Source: Halopenitus sp041821145 (lineage in GTDB: Archaea > Halobacteriota > Halobacteria > Halobacteriales > Haloferacaceae). Taken from it: 54,875 nucleotides of DNA. This document shows, piece by piece, positions 31,517 to 39,818 of this stretch (the first letter of the stretch is position 1; every line of letters begins with the position of its first letter). The notes under the pieces were generated by a model. That model did not search any database. It had not been told where the DNA came from and saw nothing but the letters and a program-made list of their open reading frames with translations. The DNA is taken from the NCBI RefSeq assembly GCF_041821145.1, contig NZ_JBGUBC010000019.1:1-54875 (forward strand). Direction: 5' to 3'. Both the position numbers and the translations under genes were made by a program.

Positions 31517-32293
31517 ATGACAAACCCTACTCGACGTCGATTCCTGGGAGTGCTTGGCGCCAGCGCAGTCTCCAGTATGGGACTCTCCCAGCCAGCAACT
31601 GCACAGGGGACGCCCGTCGTCAGGATGGGCAACAACTACTTCGATCCCATCGGACTGTACGTTGAGCCGGGAACCACCGTTCGCTTCGAGATCGAGGCCG
31701 GGGCACATTCGGCGACGGCCTACCCGGAGCGAATTCCCACGGGCGTCGACACCTTCGATAGCGGCACCATCTCGGAAGGAAGCTTCGAGTATACGTTCGA
31801 GACGCCGGGGACGTACGACTACTACTGCATTCCACACAAATCGGTCGGCATGGTCGGTCGGATCGTCGTCGGGAATCCCGGCGGCCCGGCCGAGGACGGG
31901 CAGATACCCGATGGCGACGTCCCCGAGAGTGATGCGATCGTAGACCAAGGAGCGATTCCGTACGAGACGTTCACTGGCGGCGACGGGAGTTCTGATACCG
32001 TGAGGACGGGCTCCGGAATGGGACCGGGAATGGGGCCCGGGATGGAGCGCGGAACGGGTCCGGGAATGATAACCGATCAACGCGGCTGGGGAGGTGGTGG
32101 ACTTCCGTTAGTCGGTGGTCTCCTCGGAACGGTCGGCGTGATCGGCGGCCTTCTCTACTGGCTGCTCGGTCGCGATACCTCGGGGACGGGAACCGATGAT
32201 GCCCTCGAAACGCTTGAACGTCGATATGCCCGGGGTGAAATCGACGAAGAGGAGTTCCATCGCCGACGAAACCGGTTACGAAGAAACGAATAG
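31517..32293 (+). CDS. Halocyanin-like type 1 copper protein fused to a membrane SHOCT tail
   Basis: 258 residues. Tat signal TRRRFLGVLGASAVSS at the N-terminus. A plastocyanin-type cupredoxin follows at about 33-118, with ligands His in EAGAHSATAY and Cys, His and Met in YYCIPHKSVGM. A Gly/Met-rich linker (SGMGPGMGPGMERGTGPGM) leads to one transmembrane helix (about 197-217) and a SHOCT motif (ALETLERRYARGEIDEEEFHRRRNRL). Electron transfer outside the membrane or copper buffering is likely. The fusion of a blue-copper domain to SHOCT links this gene to the two other SHOCT proteins nearby. Confidence 0.9.
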   Translation: MTNPTRRRFLGVLGASAVSSMGLSQPATAQGTPVVRMGNNYFDPIGLYVEPGTTVRFEIEAGAHSATAYPERIPTGVDTFDSGTISEGSFEYTFETPGTYDYYCIPHKSVGMVGRIVVGNPGGPAEDGQIPDGDVPESDAIVDQGAIPYETFTGGDGSSDTVRTGSGMGPGMGPGMERGTGPGMITDQRGWGGGGLPLVGGLLGTVGVIGGLLYWLLGRDTSGTGTDDALETLERRYARGEIDEEEFHRRRNRLRRNE

Positions 32294-32340
32294 TCGTCGT
32301 GGCGTCTCCAGGGGACGTTCGGAACCGATCCCGGATTCGA

Positions 32341-32487
32341 TTACAGTAGCAGCGCCGGAATGAGGTAGGCGATCACGAGTCCCACGAGCAGGACGACGAG
32401 TCCAGTTGTGACCTCCTTGCCGCCGAACTCCTGCATCGGGGACGTCACGCGCGCGTTCGGGTCGGATTCCTCGGAGTGCTCCGTCAT
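32341..32487 (-). CDS. 48-residue single-helix membrane microprotein
   Basis: Reads MTEHSEESDPNARVTSPMQE, then FGGKEVTTGLVVLLVGLVIA and YLIPALLL: a short acidic N-terminus, the segment RVTSPMQEFGGKEV and one C-terminal transmembrane helix. I recognise this pattern as a conserved haloarchaeal microprotein family (I believe DUF7550), function unknown. It lies between the converging halocyanin gene and the divergent uracil-DNA glycosylase gene. Codon use and the conserved segment support it despite its size. Confidence 0.8.
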   Translation of the reverse strand: MTEHSEESDPNARVTSPMQEFGGKEVTTGLVVLLVGLVIAYLIPALLL

Positions 32488-32571
32488 GCGCCGAGGTTAC
32501 GAGCCGAGACACAAAAGCGCTCTCGATCAGCGATCGAACCGATTTTGACATCCGGTCGCATATTCCCCTGC

Positions 32572-33306
32572 GTGAAGAACGTCACGGATCGGATACGGAA
32601 CCCGTTCGGGATGACGCCCGACTGTCCGGCGTTCGTCCCCGGATTCGGCGACGCCAACGCCGACTTCCACGTCATCGGCGACCATCCGGGCATCCACGGC
32701 GGGACGGATCTGGGCATCCCGTTCACCGGCGAGCCGTGGTCGGATGCGTTTCTCGGAACCCTCGCCGAAACGGGACTGCTCCGCTCGATCGATCTCCCGA
32801 CGGATGAGGAGTCGCAGATCGAGAGTTCGACGGCAGCCGAGACGACTGCCGTCGAAACGCCGGACGGCGGGGTATCAACGCCACCGGACGACGACGATGC
32901 CCCGATCGTCGTCGATGGAGCGTTTCTCTCGTATCTCCACATGTGTGTTCCCGACGGCAAGCCGACCGAGGACTCCTATGCCGAGATGGAGCCCTTCTTC
33001 GATGCGGAGCTACGGGCGATCGCGGCACACGTCCTCTTACCGGTCGGGAAACGGGCGACGGAGCACGTCCTCACCGAGTATACCGCGAAGGCATCCTCGA
33101 TCGACCTCGAGATGGACGCGCTCCACGGAACGGAGATACGCGGATCGGGCTGGCTCGTCGTCCCGATCAAGGATCCCCGCGAGTGGACGGACTCCGAGGC
33201 TGAGACGCTCGTCGCGGGACTTCGCGAGCTTCAGCGAACCGACTACCGACGCGTGACCGATCTCGGTCGCTTCGTCGCCGGCGACGATCCGTATCTCGTT
33301 CGCTGA
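32572..33306 (+). CDS. Uracil-DNA glycosylase superfamily protein
   Basis: 244 residues. The first UDG motif appears as VIGDHPGIHGGTD (compare GExPG of families 4 and 5) preceded by CPAFVPGFGDANADF. A second conserved region is HVLLPVGKRATEHVL and a C-terminal YRRVTDLGRFVAGDDPY ends the protein. An acidic, low-complexity insert lies at about 85-125. It is likely a base-excision repair glycosylase, but its substrate may differ from uracil. The GTG at 32572 is used because no ATG precedes the conserved NPFGMTPDCPAF block. It is divergent from the microprotein gene. Confidence 0.82.
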   Translation: MKNVTDRIRNPFGMTPDCPAFVPGFGDANADFHVIGDHPGIHGGTDLGIPFTGEPWSDAFLGTLAETGLLRSIDLPTDEESQIESSTAAETTAVETPDGGVSTPPDDDDAPIVVDGAFLSYLHMCVPDGKPTEDSYAEMEPFFDAELRAIAAHVLLPVGKRATEHVLTEYTAKASSIDLEMDALHGTEIRGSGWLVVPIKDPREWTDSEAETLVAGLRELQRTDYRRVTDLGRFVAGDDPYLVR

Positions 33307-33313
33307 GGATCGG

Positions 33314-33970
33314 CTATTGATCGCGGAGCTCCTCCGCCGCGAGCAACAGTCCGAGATAGGACGTCCGTATCTGGTTGTCCGGTTCGAGTCCGAGCGTCCC
33401 GAGAATCTCCTCGGCCCCTTCCCGGGCCGACTGGACGTCGTTTTCTGCCGACACCTCACATTCGATCTCGAGGAACTCCCCCACGTCTGCGACCCTATCG
33501 AGCGTGAGCGTGTACCCCTCAAGCGCGTAATACTCCCGATCCTTCGCGACGGTCGCCGCGGGCGTGTACCCGAGTCGCTCGAAGATCGCGGCCGTCTCCC
33601 GTTTGTCGTCGACGACGGTTTCGTGCTCCTCGCGGGTCTTCGAACTCGAGTCGATGAGAGGCCCCTTGTAGGTCAATCGGGCCGTCTCGTCCGGATCGGT
33701 CCCGTTCGGGTCGTCCTCCTCCCAATCCTGATCGGTCCGTGCCGACTTCTCCTCAAGGCGTCCGTTTTCCTCCTGGTCCACGTCGTCTCCGGAGACGGGG
33801 CGTTCGACTCGAATGCGAAGTGCCTCGTCCGTCTCGGCGAACTCCCGATCGGGAGCGTCGTAGTACGTGTCAACTTGTTGTAGCGTCTTGATCCGTTCGG
33901 CCCCGCGGTCGCGAAGCCGGGATCGCGTCGTCTCCGCATCGACCGGGATCTTCAACTCGACCTCGTACAT
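33314..33970 (-). CDS. CYTH-domain protein (class IV adenylate cyclase-like)
   Basis: 218 residues of the CYTH fold. It starts with YEVELKIPVD (the E-x-E-x-K strand), then DTYYDAPDREFAETDEALRIRVE, LTYKGP, and DRVADVGEFLEIECEV near the C-terminus, all typical triphosphate tunnel residues. In archaea such proteins are annotated as class IV adenylate cyclase (CyaB) or thiamine/inorganic triphosphatase; which applies cannot be decided here. An acidic insert with ENGRLEEKSARTDQDWEEDD lies in the middle. It starts at the ATG at 33970 and converges with the UDG gene. Confidence 0.92.
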   Translation of the reverse strand: MYEVELKIPVDAETTRSRLRDRGAERIKTLQQVDTYYDAPDREFAETDEALRIRVERPVSGDDVDQEENGRLEEKSARTDQDWEEDDPNGTDPDETARLTYKGPLIDSSSKTREEHETVVDDKRETAAIFERLGYTPAATVAKDREYYALEGYTLTLDRVADVGEFLEIECEVSAENDVQSAREGAEEILGTLGLEPDNQIRTSYLGLLLAAEELRDQ

Positions 33971-34125
33971 GTCCCATCGAGCGTCGCCGCACGTAAAAAG
34001 GGCGACGCTCGCGCCCGGTCGGAGTCCCGCCGTGTTCGCCCCCCCCCATTCCGTCCGTGGGAGTCTCACACACTCGATCGAGGCGAACCGTGCGCCTTAA
34101 GGGTGCAACGGGAGATGATTCGTGC

Positions 34126-35112
34126 ATGAGCGACCAGGAGCAGGCCGACGAGACGGGAGACGACACCGAGGCCGACGTGACCGAGTCCGAGGACGTCGAG
34201 GCCGAGGCGGCCGATACCGACGAGCAGGACGGGACCGAAACCGGCCTGCAGGACGGCGATTTCGTCCGTATCGCCTACACGATCCGAACGCTCGATGACG
34301 ACCAGGTCATCGACACGACCGACGAGGAGATCGCGGAGGAGGCCGACATCGACACCGAGGAGTACGACTTCGAACCGCGCATCATCGCGATCGGCGCGGG
34401 ACACGTCTTCGAAACCGTCGAGGGTGAACTCATCGGAGCCGGAGTCGGCGATGAGGGGACGGTCGAGATCCCAGCCACCGATGCCTTCGGCGAGTACGAT
34501 CCCGAAGAGGTCGAGACGATAAAGGCCGACAAGATCGACGAGGACGAGCGCTATCCGGGCGCCCAGATCCAGATCGACGGCCGCCAGGGCCGCCTCGAGA
34601 CGATCATCGGCGGACGCGCCCGAGTCGACTTCAACCATCCGCTCGCGGGCGAGGACCTCGAATACGAATACGAGATTCTCGAGATCATCGAGGATCGCGC
34701 CGAAAAGGCGAAGGGCCTCCTCGGGATGTACCTCGAACAGGAGCCCGAGGTTCGCGTCGAGACGGTCGAGGAGACCGAGGAAGTCGCCGGCGATGAGGAA
34801 GATGGCGACTCCGAGACCGAGACGGTCGAAAAGGACGTCCTTTACATCGAGGCCTCTCCGGGCATGCAGATGAACCAGCAGTGGATGTTCCAGAAACAGC
34901 AGGTCGCCCAGGACCTGATGGACCGTCTCGACCTCGATCGCGTCGTCATCGAGGAGGTCATCGAGGGCGGTGGCATGGGCGGTCTCGGCGGCATGATGGG
35001 CGGCATGGGCGGTGCCGGTGCCGGCGACATCGAGGACGCATTAGAGGACGTCGACGTCGACGCCGACGAGTTGGCCGAGGAACTCGAGGACGTCGAGGCC
35101 GACGACGAGTAG
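34126..35112 (+). CDS. SlyD-type FKBP peptidyl-prolyl isomerase
   Basis: 328 residues. After a very acidic 40-residue N-terminus comes the FKBP domain with inserted chaperone flap: GDFVRIAYTIRTLDDDQVIDT, IIAIGAGHVFETVEGELIGAGVGDEGTVEIPATDAFGEYDPE, and the C-terminal signature RVDFNHPLAGEDLEYEYEI. An archaeal extension of about 140 residues follows, ending in GGGMGGLGGMMGGMGGAGAG and an acidic tail. It folds proline-limited proteins in the cytoplasm. The start at 34126 (MSDQEQADE) follows a short leader; the upstream frame is basic and non-homologous. Confidence 0.95.
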   Translation: MSDQEQADETGDDTEADVTESEDVEAEAADTDEQDGTETGLQDGDFVRIAYTIRTLDDDQVIDTTDEEIAEEADIDTEEYDFEPRIIAIGAGHVFETVEGELIGAGVGDEGTVEIPATDAFGEYDPEEVETIKADKIDEDERYPGAQIQIDGRQGRLETIIGGRARVDFNHPLAGEDLEYEYEILEIIEDRAEKAKGLLGMYLEQEPEVRVETVEETEEVAGDEEDGDSETETVEKDVLYIEASPGMQMNQQWMFQKQQVAQDLMDRLDLDRVVIEEVIEGGGMGGLGGMMGGMGGAGAGDIEDALEDVDVDADELAEELEDVEADDE

Positions 35113-35191
35113 TCGAGCAGTCGAGTAGTCGTCCCGCCACCGTGAACGCGGGAACCGCAGTCTTTTGAACGATCGCGCGCCAGCCATGGGT

Positions 35192-35452
35192 ATGGATCTC
35201 GATGATGCACGCGAGGACGTAACGGTGGCCGCGACGGCCGCGGTCGCCACTGTCGTGGTCACCCTCCTCGTCCGATTCTCTCCGCTCTCCGACCCGGGGA
35301 CGATTCTTCGCCTCTCACCGATCGGAGTGTACTTCGTCTACCTGTTCACGCGGCGGGGCGGTCCGTACGGCGAACTCGATACGGCGCGCAACTGGGCGAT
35401 CCTCACGGCGGTGGTCGCACTCGTGGCCCTCGGATACGTCCTTCTCGGGTGA
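35192..35452 (+). CDS. Small three-helix membrane protein
   Basis: 86 residues with hydrophobic segments near 10-30, 37-52 and 64-84. RRGGPYGELDTARNWAI sits between the last two. It is probably a conserved haloarchaeal DUF family, but I cannot name it. ATGs at 35186 and 35192 both fit. It is 2 nt upstream of the antiporter gene and likely cotranscribed with it, so an accessory role to cation transport is possible. Confidence 0.75.
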   Translation: MDLDDAREDVTVAATAAVATVVVTLLVRFSPLSDPGTILRLSPIGVYFVYLFTRRGGPYGELDTARNWAILTAVVALVALGYVLLG

Positions 35453-35454
35453 CC

Positions 35455-36492
35455 ATGGCGATCGAAAGTCTCCTGTTGGGGTCGACGGTCGGGGCCGTTC
35501 TCCTCATCGGTCTCGCGACGATCGCGATCTGGATCGCAAGCGGCTGGCTCGAGGAATCCGCCGAGGTTCTCTCGGGATACTACGGCCTTCCGGCGGTGAT
35601 TCAGGGATCGATCGTCGTGGCGATCGGGTCCAGCTTCCCGGAATTCTCGAGCGTTATCTTCACTTCCCTCACCGGATCGTTCGACATGGGTGTCGGCGCG
35701 ATCGTCGGCTCGGCGATCTTCAACGTGCTCGTCATCCCGGCGCTTTCAGGACTTGCGACCGAGGACGATCTCGCGGCGAACCGCGCGATCGTCTACAAGG
35801 AGGCACAGTTCTACATGGTTGCCGTCTCGGCGATCATCGTGACGTTCGCGCTCGCGGTCATCTATGTACCGGTCGCAGGAGGTTCAGAACTCCTCGGCGA
35901 GATCACGCGGCCGCTCGCGGCGATACCGCTTTCGCTTTATGGACTGTATCTATTCATCCAGTGGCAGGAGGTTGGCGATCAGGAGATGCCCCCCGATCGG
36001 GAGGGAGTGGCGCTCCGCTGGGAATGGGGGAAACTCCTCGCCGGATTGGTCGCCATCCTGATCGCCGTCGAACGGTTGGTGGCCGGCGTCGAGTCGATCG
36101 CCATCACGCTCTCGATCCCGGAGTTTCTGGCCGGCGTGACGATCATCGCGGCCGCAACCAGTCTTCCGGACGCACTCGTGAGCATCCGCTCGGCGAGGGA
36201 CGAGAACGGCCTCACCAGTCTCGGGAACGTCCTCGGATCGAACACGTTCGACCTCCTCGTTGCGATCCCGACTGGGGTACTGATCGTTGGCACCGTAACG
36301 GTGGATTTCGCCGTGGCCGCGCCGATGATGGGTGTGCTCACGCTCGCGACGGTGCTTTTGTTCACACTGCTTCGGACCGATCTCTCGGTGAGCGATCGTG
36401 AATCATACCTGCTGCTCGTCGCCTACGGGCTCTTCGTCGCGTGGGTGGTGGCTGAGACGATCGGTCTGACGGAATTGCTTCACACCGCGTGA
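35455..36492 (+). CDS. Sodium/calcium exchanger family (CaCA) antiporter
   Basis: 345-residue membrane antiporter with two inverted repeats. The first alpha repeat is IQGSIVVAIGSSFPEFSSVIFTSL...GVGAIVGSAIFNVLVIPA, the second FLAGVTIIAAATSLPDALVSIRSA...SLGNVLGSNTFDLLVAIPTG. Ion-binding Glu and Asp (SFPE, SLPD) and the GSxxFN/GSNTFD motifs are intact. It exchanges Ca2+ for Na+ (or K+) across the membrane. The ATG at 35455 is used rather than the GTG six bases earlier. Confidence 0.94.
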   Translation: MAIESLLLGSTVGAVLLIGLATIAIWIASGWLEESAEVLSGYYGLPAVIQGSIVVAIGSSFPEFSSVIFTSLTGSFDMGVGAIVGSAIFNVLVIPALSGLATEDDLAANRAIVYKEAQFYMVAVSAIIVTFALAVIYVPVAGGSELLGEITRPLAAIPLSLYGLYLFIQWQEVGDQEMPPDREGVALRWEWGKLLAGLVAILIAVERLVAGVESIAITLSIPEFLAGVTIIAAATSLPDALVSIRSARDENGLTSLGNVLGSNTFDLLVAIPTGVLIVGTVTVDFAVAAPMMGVLTLATVLLFTLLRTDLSVSDRESYLLLVAYGLFVAWVVAETIGLTELLHTA

Positions 36493-36527
36493 CTCGGTGT
36501 GTGGTCGAATGAGACCGTCGCGGTGAT

Positions 36528-37157
36528 TTAGGCGATATCTCGGCTCGTGTCGATGGTGACCGATTCGGCAAGCTTGAGCTTCACCGGCTCCTCGAGGGCG
36601 ACGCCGCCGCGGAACTTCGGTACGGCGAGCCGATTTACGACCTCGTTCGTCGTGATCTCCGTGTGGAGATCGAAGACGACATCGGCGACGTGTTCCGTGA
36701 GATCCCGGTTGTCGGGAATGGTCTGGCCCTTCATCGCGTGGATCACGGCCACGCTTCCGGTGTTTATCATATGGGTCTGCAGCGAGTTGAGAAACCGGCG
36801 GTATCTGGAGGTTTCGTGGCGTTCCAGCGGGTCGACTGCATCGATGATGAGGTTCGCCTCCTCGGGGAGCGTGCCGATCAGGTCGTTCGCGTGATCGAGA
36901 TCGAGGGCCGTGTCGCCGCCGATGTCGCGGATCGTCGGCGACCCGATCCGTGTCGTGGTCCGATCGAGCCCATCGCGAACGGCCTCCTCGGAGCGAATCG
37001 TCGTCAGGTACAACGTCCCACGGGCTGCCGTGAGTTCGTATAAGAACAGCTCGGCCTGACTGGCCGGCTGTGCGGTGAGAACCACGATGCTTCCGCTCGG
37101 GATCCCGCCGCCGAGCTCGCGATCAAGCACGGAAATTCCCGTCGGAAGCCGGTCCAT
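36528..37157 (-). CDS. RecA/RAD55-like protein lacking a P-loop
   Basis: 209 residues resembling haloarchaeal RAD55/KaiC-like single-domain ATPases. The start MDRLPTGISVLDRELGGGIPSGSIVVLT is diagnostic, and EEANLIIDAVDPLERHE corresponds to the Walker B strand. But the Walker A position reads TAQPASQAELFLYEL, with neither the Gly-Lys nor the Thr/Ser. ATP hydrolysis is therefore unlikely and a regulatory or scaffolding role probable. Such HTR-like proteins are common in haloarchaea and their function is not defined. It converges with the antiporter gene. Confidence 0.85.
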   Translation of the reverse strand: MDRLPTGISVLDRELGGGIPSGSIVVLTAQPASQAELFLYELTAARGTLYLTTIRSEEAVRDGLDRTTTRIGSPTIRDIGGDTALDLDHANDLIGTLPEEANLIIDAVDPLERHETSRYRRFLNSLQTHMINTGSVAVIHAMKGQTIPDNRDLTEHVADVVFDLHTEITTNEVVNRLAVPKFRGGVALEEPVKLKLAESVTIDTSRDIA

Positions 37158-37244
37158 GTTATATGAGTGGATCCCCAGCGTTAATTGCTTATCGGCGAAA
37201 CGCGTCCGTTTCGGGGCGTTCGTCCGCCGTGCGTCCGCCGTTCG

Positions 37245-37430
37245 TCATCCGTGCTCGAGGGTCGTCATCCGCACTCGGATCGACGTGGATTTCGCCCCAC
37301 GATCGGTGTCCTGCGCCACCGAGCGACCGTCACCAAACGCGTCTCCCGCTCTTGCTGAATCGGATGCCTGCGGTACGTCAGCGAGCGTGTGGAGGTTCGG
37401 AAGGTCCCAGTCTCCGTCGACGGCGGTCAT
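37245..37430 (-). CDS. Possible 61-residue protein of unknown function
   Basis: Reads MTAVDGDWDLPNLHTLADVP at the start, with GC-rich third positions typical of coding frames here, and ends RVRMTTLEHG. It would fill most of the 346-bp gap between the RAD55-like and YlbF-like genes on the same strand. No family is recognised. The acidic start supports it, while the basic second half does not. The rest of the gap (37158-37244 and 37431-37503) shows nothing I can name. Confidence 0.4.
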   Translation of the reverse strand: MTAVDGDWDLPNLHTLADVPQASDSARAGDAFGDGRSVAQDTDRGAKSTSIRVRMTTLEHG

Positions 37431-37503
37431 GGGACGGCCGGATCGAGTCATGGGGCGACTGACTCGGAATCGGATAAAAGGCTTGGGCGATGGGGTGGTG
37501 AGA

Positions 37504-37878
37504 TCAGTCGTGACAGCAGCCACCGGCCTCGCCGCCGAAATCAACCGCGAGGGGCTCGGAGATCGCCTCGTTGACGGTTGCGAGCCGTTCGGCAAGCGCC
37601 GACTGCGCCTCCAGATACTCCGCCATGAGGGGCATCGAGTGGAGTTCCTCTTGGGCTCGCTGGACCTCCTGGAGTCCGGATCGGGTGGCCTGATCGGTCT
37701 GGCGTGCGGCCGTGAACTCCTGTCGGAGGCGCTCGAACTCCTCGATCTTCTCTTGGACCGCCTCGTCATTCTCGACGGCGGAGCGGGCCGCCTCAAGCCG
37801 CTCGTGCTCCGGGAGCTGTGCGATCTGCTCGCCCAGTTCGCGACCGAGATCCTCCACGGAGACCTCTTCGACACTCAT
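37504..37878 (-). CDS. YlbF/YmcA-family helical protein with Cys-Cys-His tail
   Basis: 124 residues, almost wholly alpha-helical, with the family pattern LGEQIAQLPEHERLEAARSAVENDEAVQEKIEEFERLRQEF and MAEYLEAQSALAERLATVNEAISEPL. Bacterial YlbF, YmcA and YaaT influence RNA decay and biofilm development; the archaeal role is unknown. The last residues GGEAGGCCHD carry adjacent cysteines and a His, which may bind a metal or Fe-S cluster, as bacterial relatives do through C-terminal cysteines. Single gene between esterase and small ORF. Confidence 0.88.
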   Translation of the reverse strand: MSVEEVSVEDLGRELGEQIAQLPEHERLEAARSAVENDEAVQEKIEEFERLRQEFTAARQTDQATRSGLQEVQRAQEELHSMPLMAEYLEAQSALAERLATVNEAISEPLAVDFGGEAGGCCHD

Positions 37879-37951
37879 GGCTCATCGTTTGGCGTGAATC
37901 GGTTTTAACCTGCCGGAACGTGGAACCGGAGCGTTCCTCGTGGGGGCGATC

Positions 37952-38599
37952 TCACCGGTTCGACTCGAGGAACGCGACGACGTCCGCGAGTTCCCCACGC
38001 CCGACGCCGTGGCCGCCCGGGTAGCTCTCGAAGGTCACGTCCGCGCCGATCGCCTCGAGCCGTTCGGCTGCCGCCCGCGACCGCGTTTCCGGAATCACCC
38101 GATCGCCGGCTCCCCCGCCGACGAATACCGGTTTATCCATGACCCCTTCGGGCGCGAGGCCCGTATGAGCGTCCGCGAGATATCCGTGCAGCGCAATCAC
38201 CCACGCGAATCGCTCCGGGCGTTCGAGAAGAAGGCTCAGGCTCGTGATGGCGCCCTGGCTGAACCCAAACAGTCCCAGTCCGTCCGGATCGAGATCGTAG
38301 GCGTCGACCGCGGCGTCGACGCTCTCGTCGATCAGATCGAGGCTCCGGCGGAAGTCGTCGGAATCCGGCTGGCTCTTCTCGAGTCCGCCCGCGGAGAGGT
38401 CGAGTTCGTACCACGTGTATCCGCCCTGCAGCGAGTCCGGCGCACGCAGGCTGATCACGTGGATATCGTCGCCGAGTTCCCTCGCGATCGGGAGCAAGTC
38501 CTGTTCGTCGGCGCCCCGCCCGTGGAGGACGAACGCCGCCGGTGCCCCGTCCGGGTCGTCCGGTTCGATGTGGACGTGTTCGATCGGGAAGTCAGTCAT
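37952..38599 (-). CDS. Alpha/beta hydrolase, phospholipase/carboxylesterase family
   Basis: 215-residue serine hydrolase. The oxyanion strand is AFVLHGRGADEQDLLPIA, the nucleophile elbow GLFGFSQGAI (Ser in G-x-S-x-G), the acid in GGGAGDRVIP and the base in PGGHGVGRGE. This is the full triad of the YpfH/phospholipase-carboxylesterase group. It is probably a cytosolic short-chain esterase, as there is no signal peptide. Its promoter region is shared with divergent dph2. Confidence 0.92.
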   Translation of the reverse strand: MTDFPIEHVHIEPDDPDGAPAAFVLHGRGADEQDLLPIARELGDDIHVISLRAPDSLQGGYTWYELDLSAGGLEKSQPDSDDFRRSLDLIDESVDAAVDAYDLDPDGLGLFGFSQGAITSLSLLLERPERFAWVIALHGYLADAHTGLAPEGVMDKPVFVGGGAGDRVIPETRSRAAAERLEAIGADVTFESYPGGHGVGRGELADVVAFLESNR

Positions 38600-38735
38600 G
38601 GGCCCGATTGGTCCCCGGACGGCATGTGCCTATCGACTCCCGGCAGGGAGCGCCTTATCGAGCAGATGGAGACGAATCCGCCGAATCGCCCCTCGAACGC
38701 GCGATTTAACCGTCGTGGAGCGCTATCGAATGCGT

Positions 38736-39779
38736 ATGAGCGGCGGGTCAACGGACGGCGATCTCACGAAGACGGGGATGGCCCTCAAACACGATCGAGA
38801 ATGGGACTACGAACTCGAACGCGTGATCGACGCGATCGAGGAGCGGGACGCTTCGAAGGTCGGCTTGCAGTTTCCGGAGGGTCTGAAACGCCGCGGACCG
38901 CGAGTCGCGGACGACCTCCGCGAACTGGCGCCCGACGACGTCACGTTCATGATCTCCGGGCAGCCCTGCTATGGTGCCTGTGATCTGGACACCTACCTGA
39001 TGCGGCGAACGGACGTCTTCGTCCACTTCGGCCACACGCCGATGAAGGAGTCGGACCAGATCATCTACGTTCCGCTGTTCTCGAACGTCGATCCCTTCGC
39101 GATCTTGGAGGAATCACTCGAGGAACTCGCGGACCCTGAGGACGACCCCGACGTCGGACTCGTGACCACTGCCCAACACATGAACCGATTCGATGAAATG
39201 GTGGAGTGGCTGGAGGCCCGCGACTACGAGGTCCACACCCGCCGTGGGGACGATCGGCTCACGAAGGAAGGACAGGTACTCGGATGCAACTACGCCTCGG
39301 CCGACATCGACGCCGATCAGGTGCTGTACGTCGGCGGCGGCAAGTTCCACCCCCTCGGGCTCGCGATGGAGCATCCGGACAAACGCGTCGTGATCGCCGA
39401 TCCGGTGAACAACGTCGTGACGATCGCCGACCACGAGAAGTTCCTCAAACAGCGCTACGGAGCGGTCCACCGCGCCATGGACGCCGACACCTGGGGCGTC
39501 ATCTTCTGTACGAAGATCGGCCAGGGTCGCTGGGAGACCGCAGAGGAGATCGTCGAGGAGGACGAAAACGCCTATCTCGTCACGATGGACGAGGTCACAC
39601 CCGATCGACTACGAAACTTCGATTTCGACGCGTTCGTCAACACGGGCTGTCCCCGGATCACGACCGACGACGGCCCCCAGTTCCACAAGCCGATGTTGAC
39701 TCCCGGCGAATACGAGGCGGCGGTCGGAAAGCGCCCCCTCGACGAGATCGAGTTCGACACGTTCCACGGAACGTGGTGA
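38736..39779 (+). CDS. dph2: Diphthamide biosynthesis enzyme Dph2
   Basis: 347-residue non-canonical radical SAM enzyme that transfers the 3-amino-3-carboxypropyl group to the conserved His of elongation factor 2, the first step of diphthamide synthesis. Three cluster-binding cysteines are present in the expected places: ISGQPCYGACD, VLGCNYAS and VNTGCPRITTDD. LQFPEGLKRR and VHFGHTPM are other family blocks. The ATG at 38736 is preferred; an ATG six bases earlier is possible. It is complete and stands alone, marking the window as archaeal. Confidence 0.95.
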   Translation: MSGGSTDGDLTKTGMALKHDREWDYELERVIDAIEERDASKVGLQFPEGLKRRGPRVADDLRELAPDDVTFMISGQPCYGACDLDTYLMRRTDVFVHFGHTPMKESDQIIYVPLFSNVDPFAILEESLEELADPEDDPDVGLVTTAQHMNRFDEMVEWLEARDYEVHTRRGDDRLTKEGQVLGCNYASADIDADQVLYVGGGKFHPLGLAMEHPDKRVVIADPVNNVVTIADHEKFLKQRYGAVHRAMDADTWGVIFCTKIGQGRWETAEEIVEEDENAYLVTMDEVTPDRLRNFDFDAFVNTGCPRITTDDGPQFHKPMLTPGEYEAAVGKRPLDEIEFDTFHGTW

Positions 39780-39818
39780 GCGACCGAGGGAGATAGCGGC
39801 TCGGAGGACGGAACCGGC

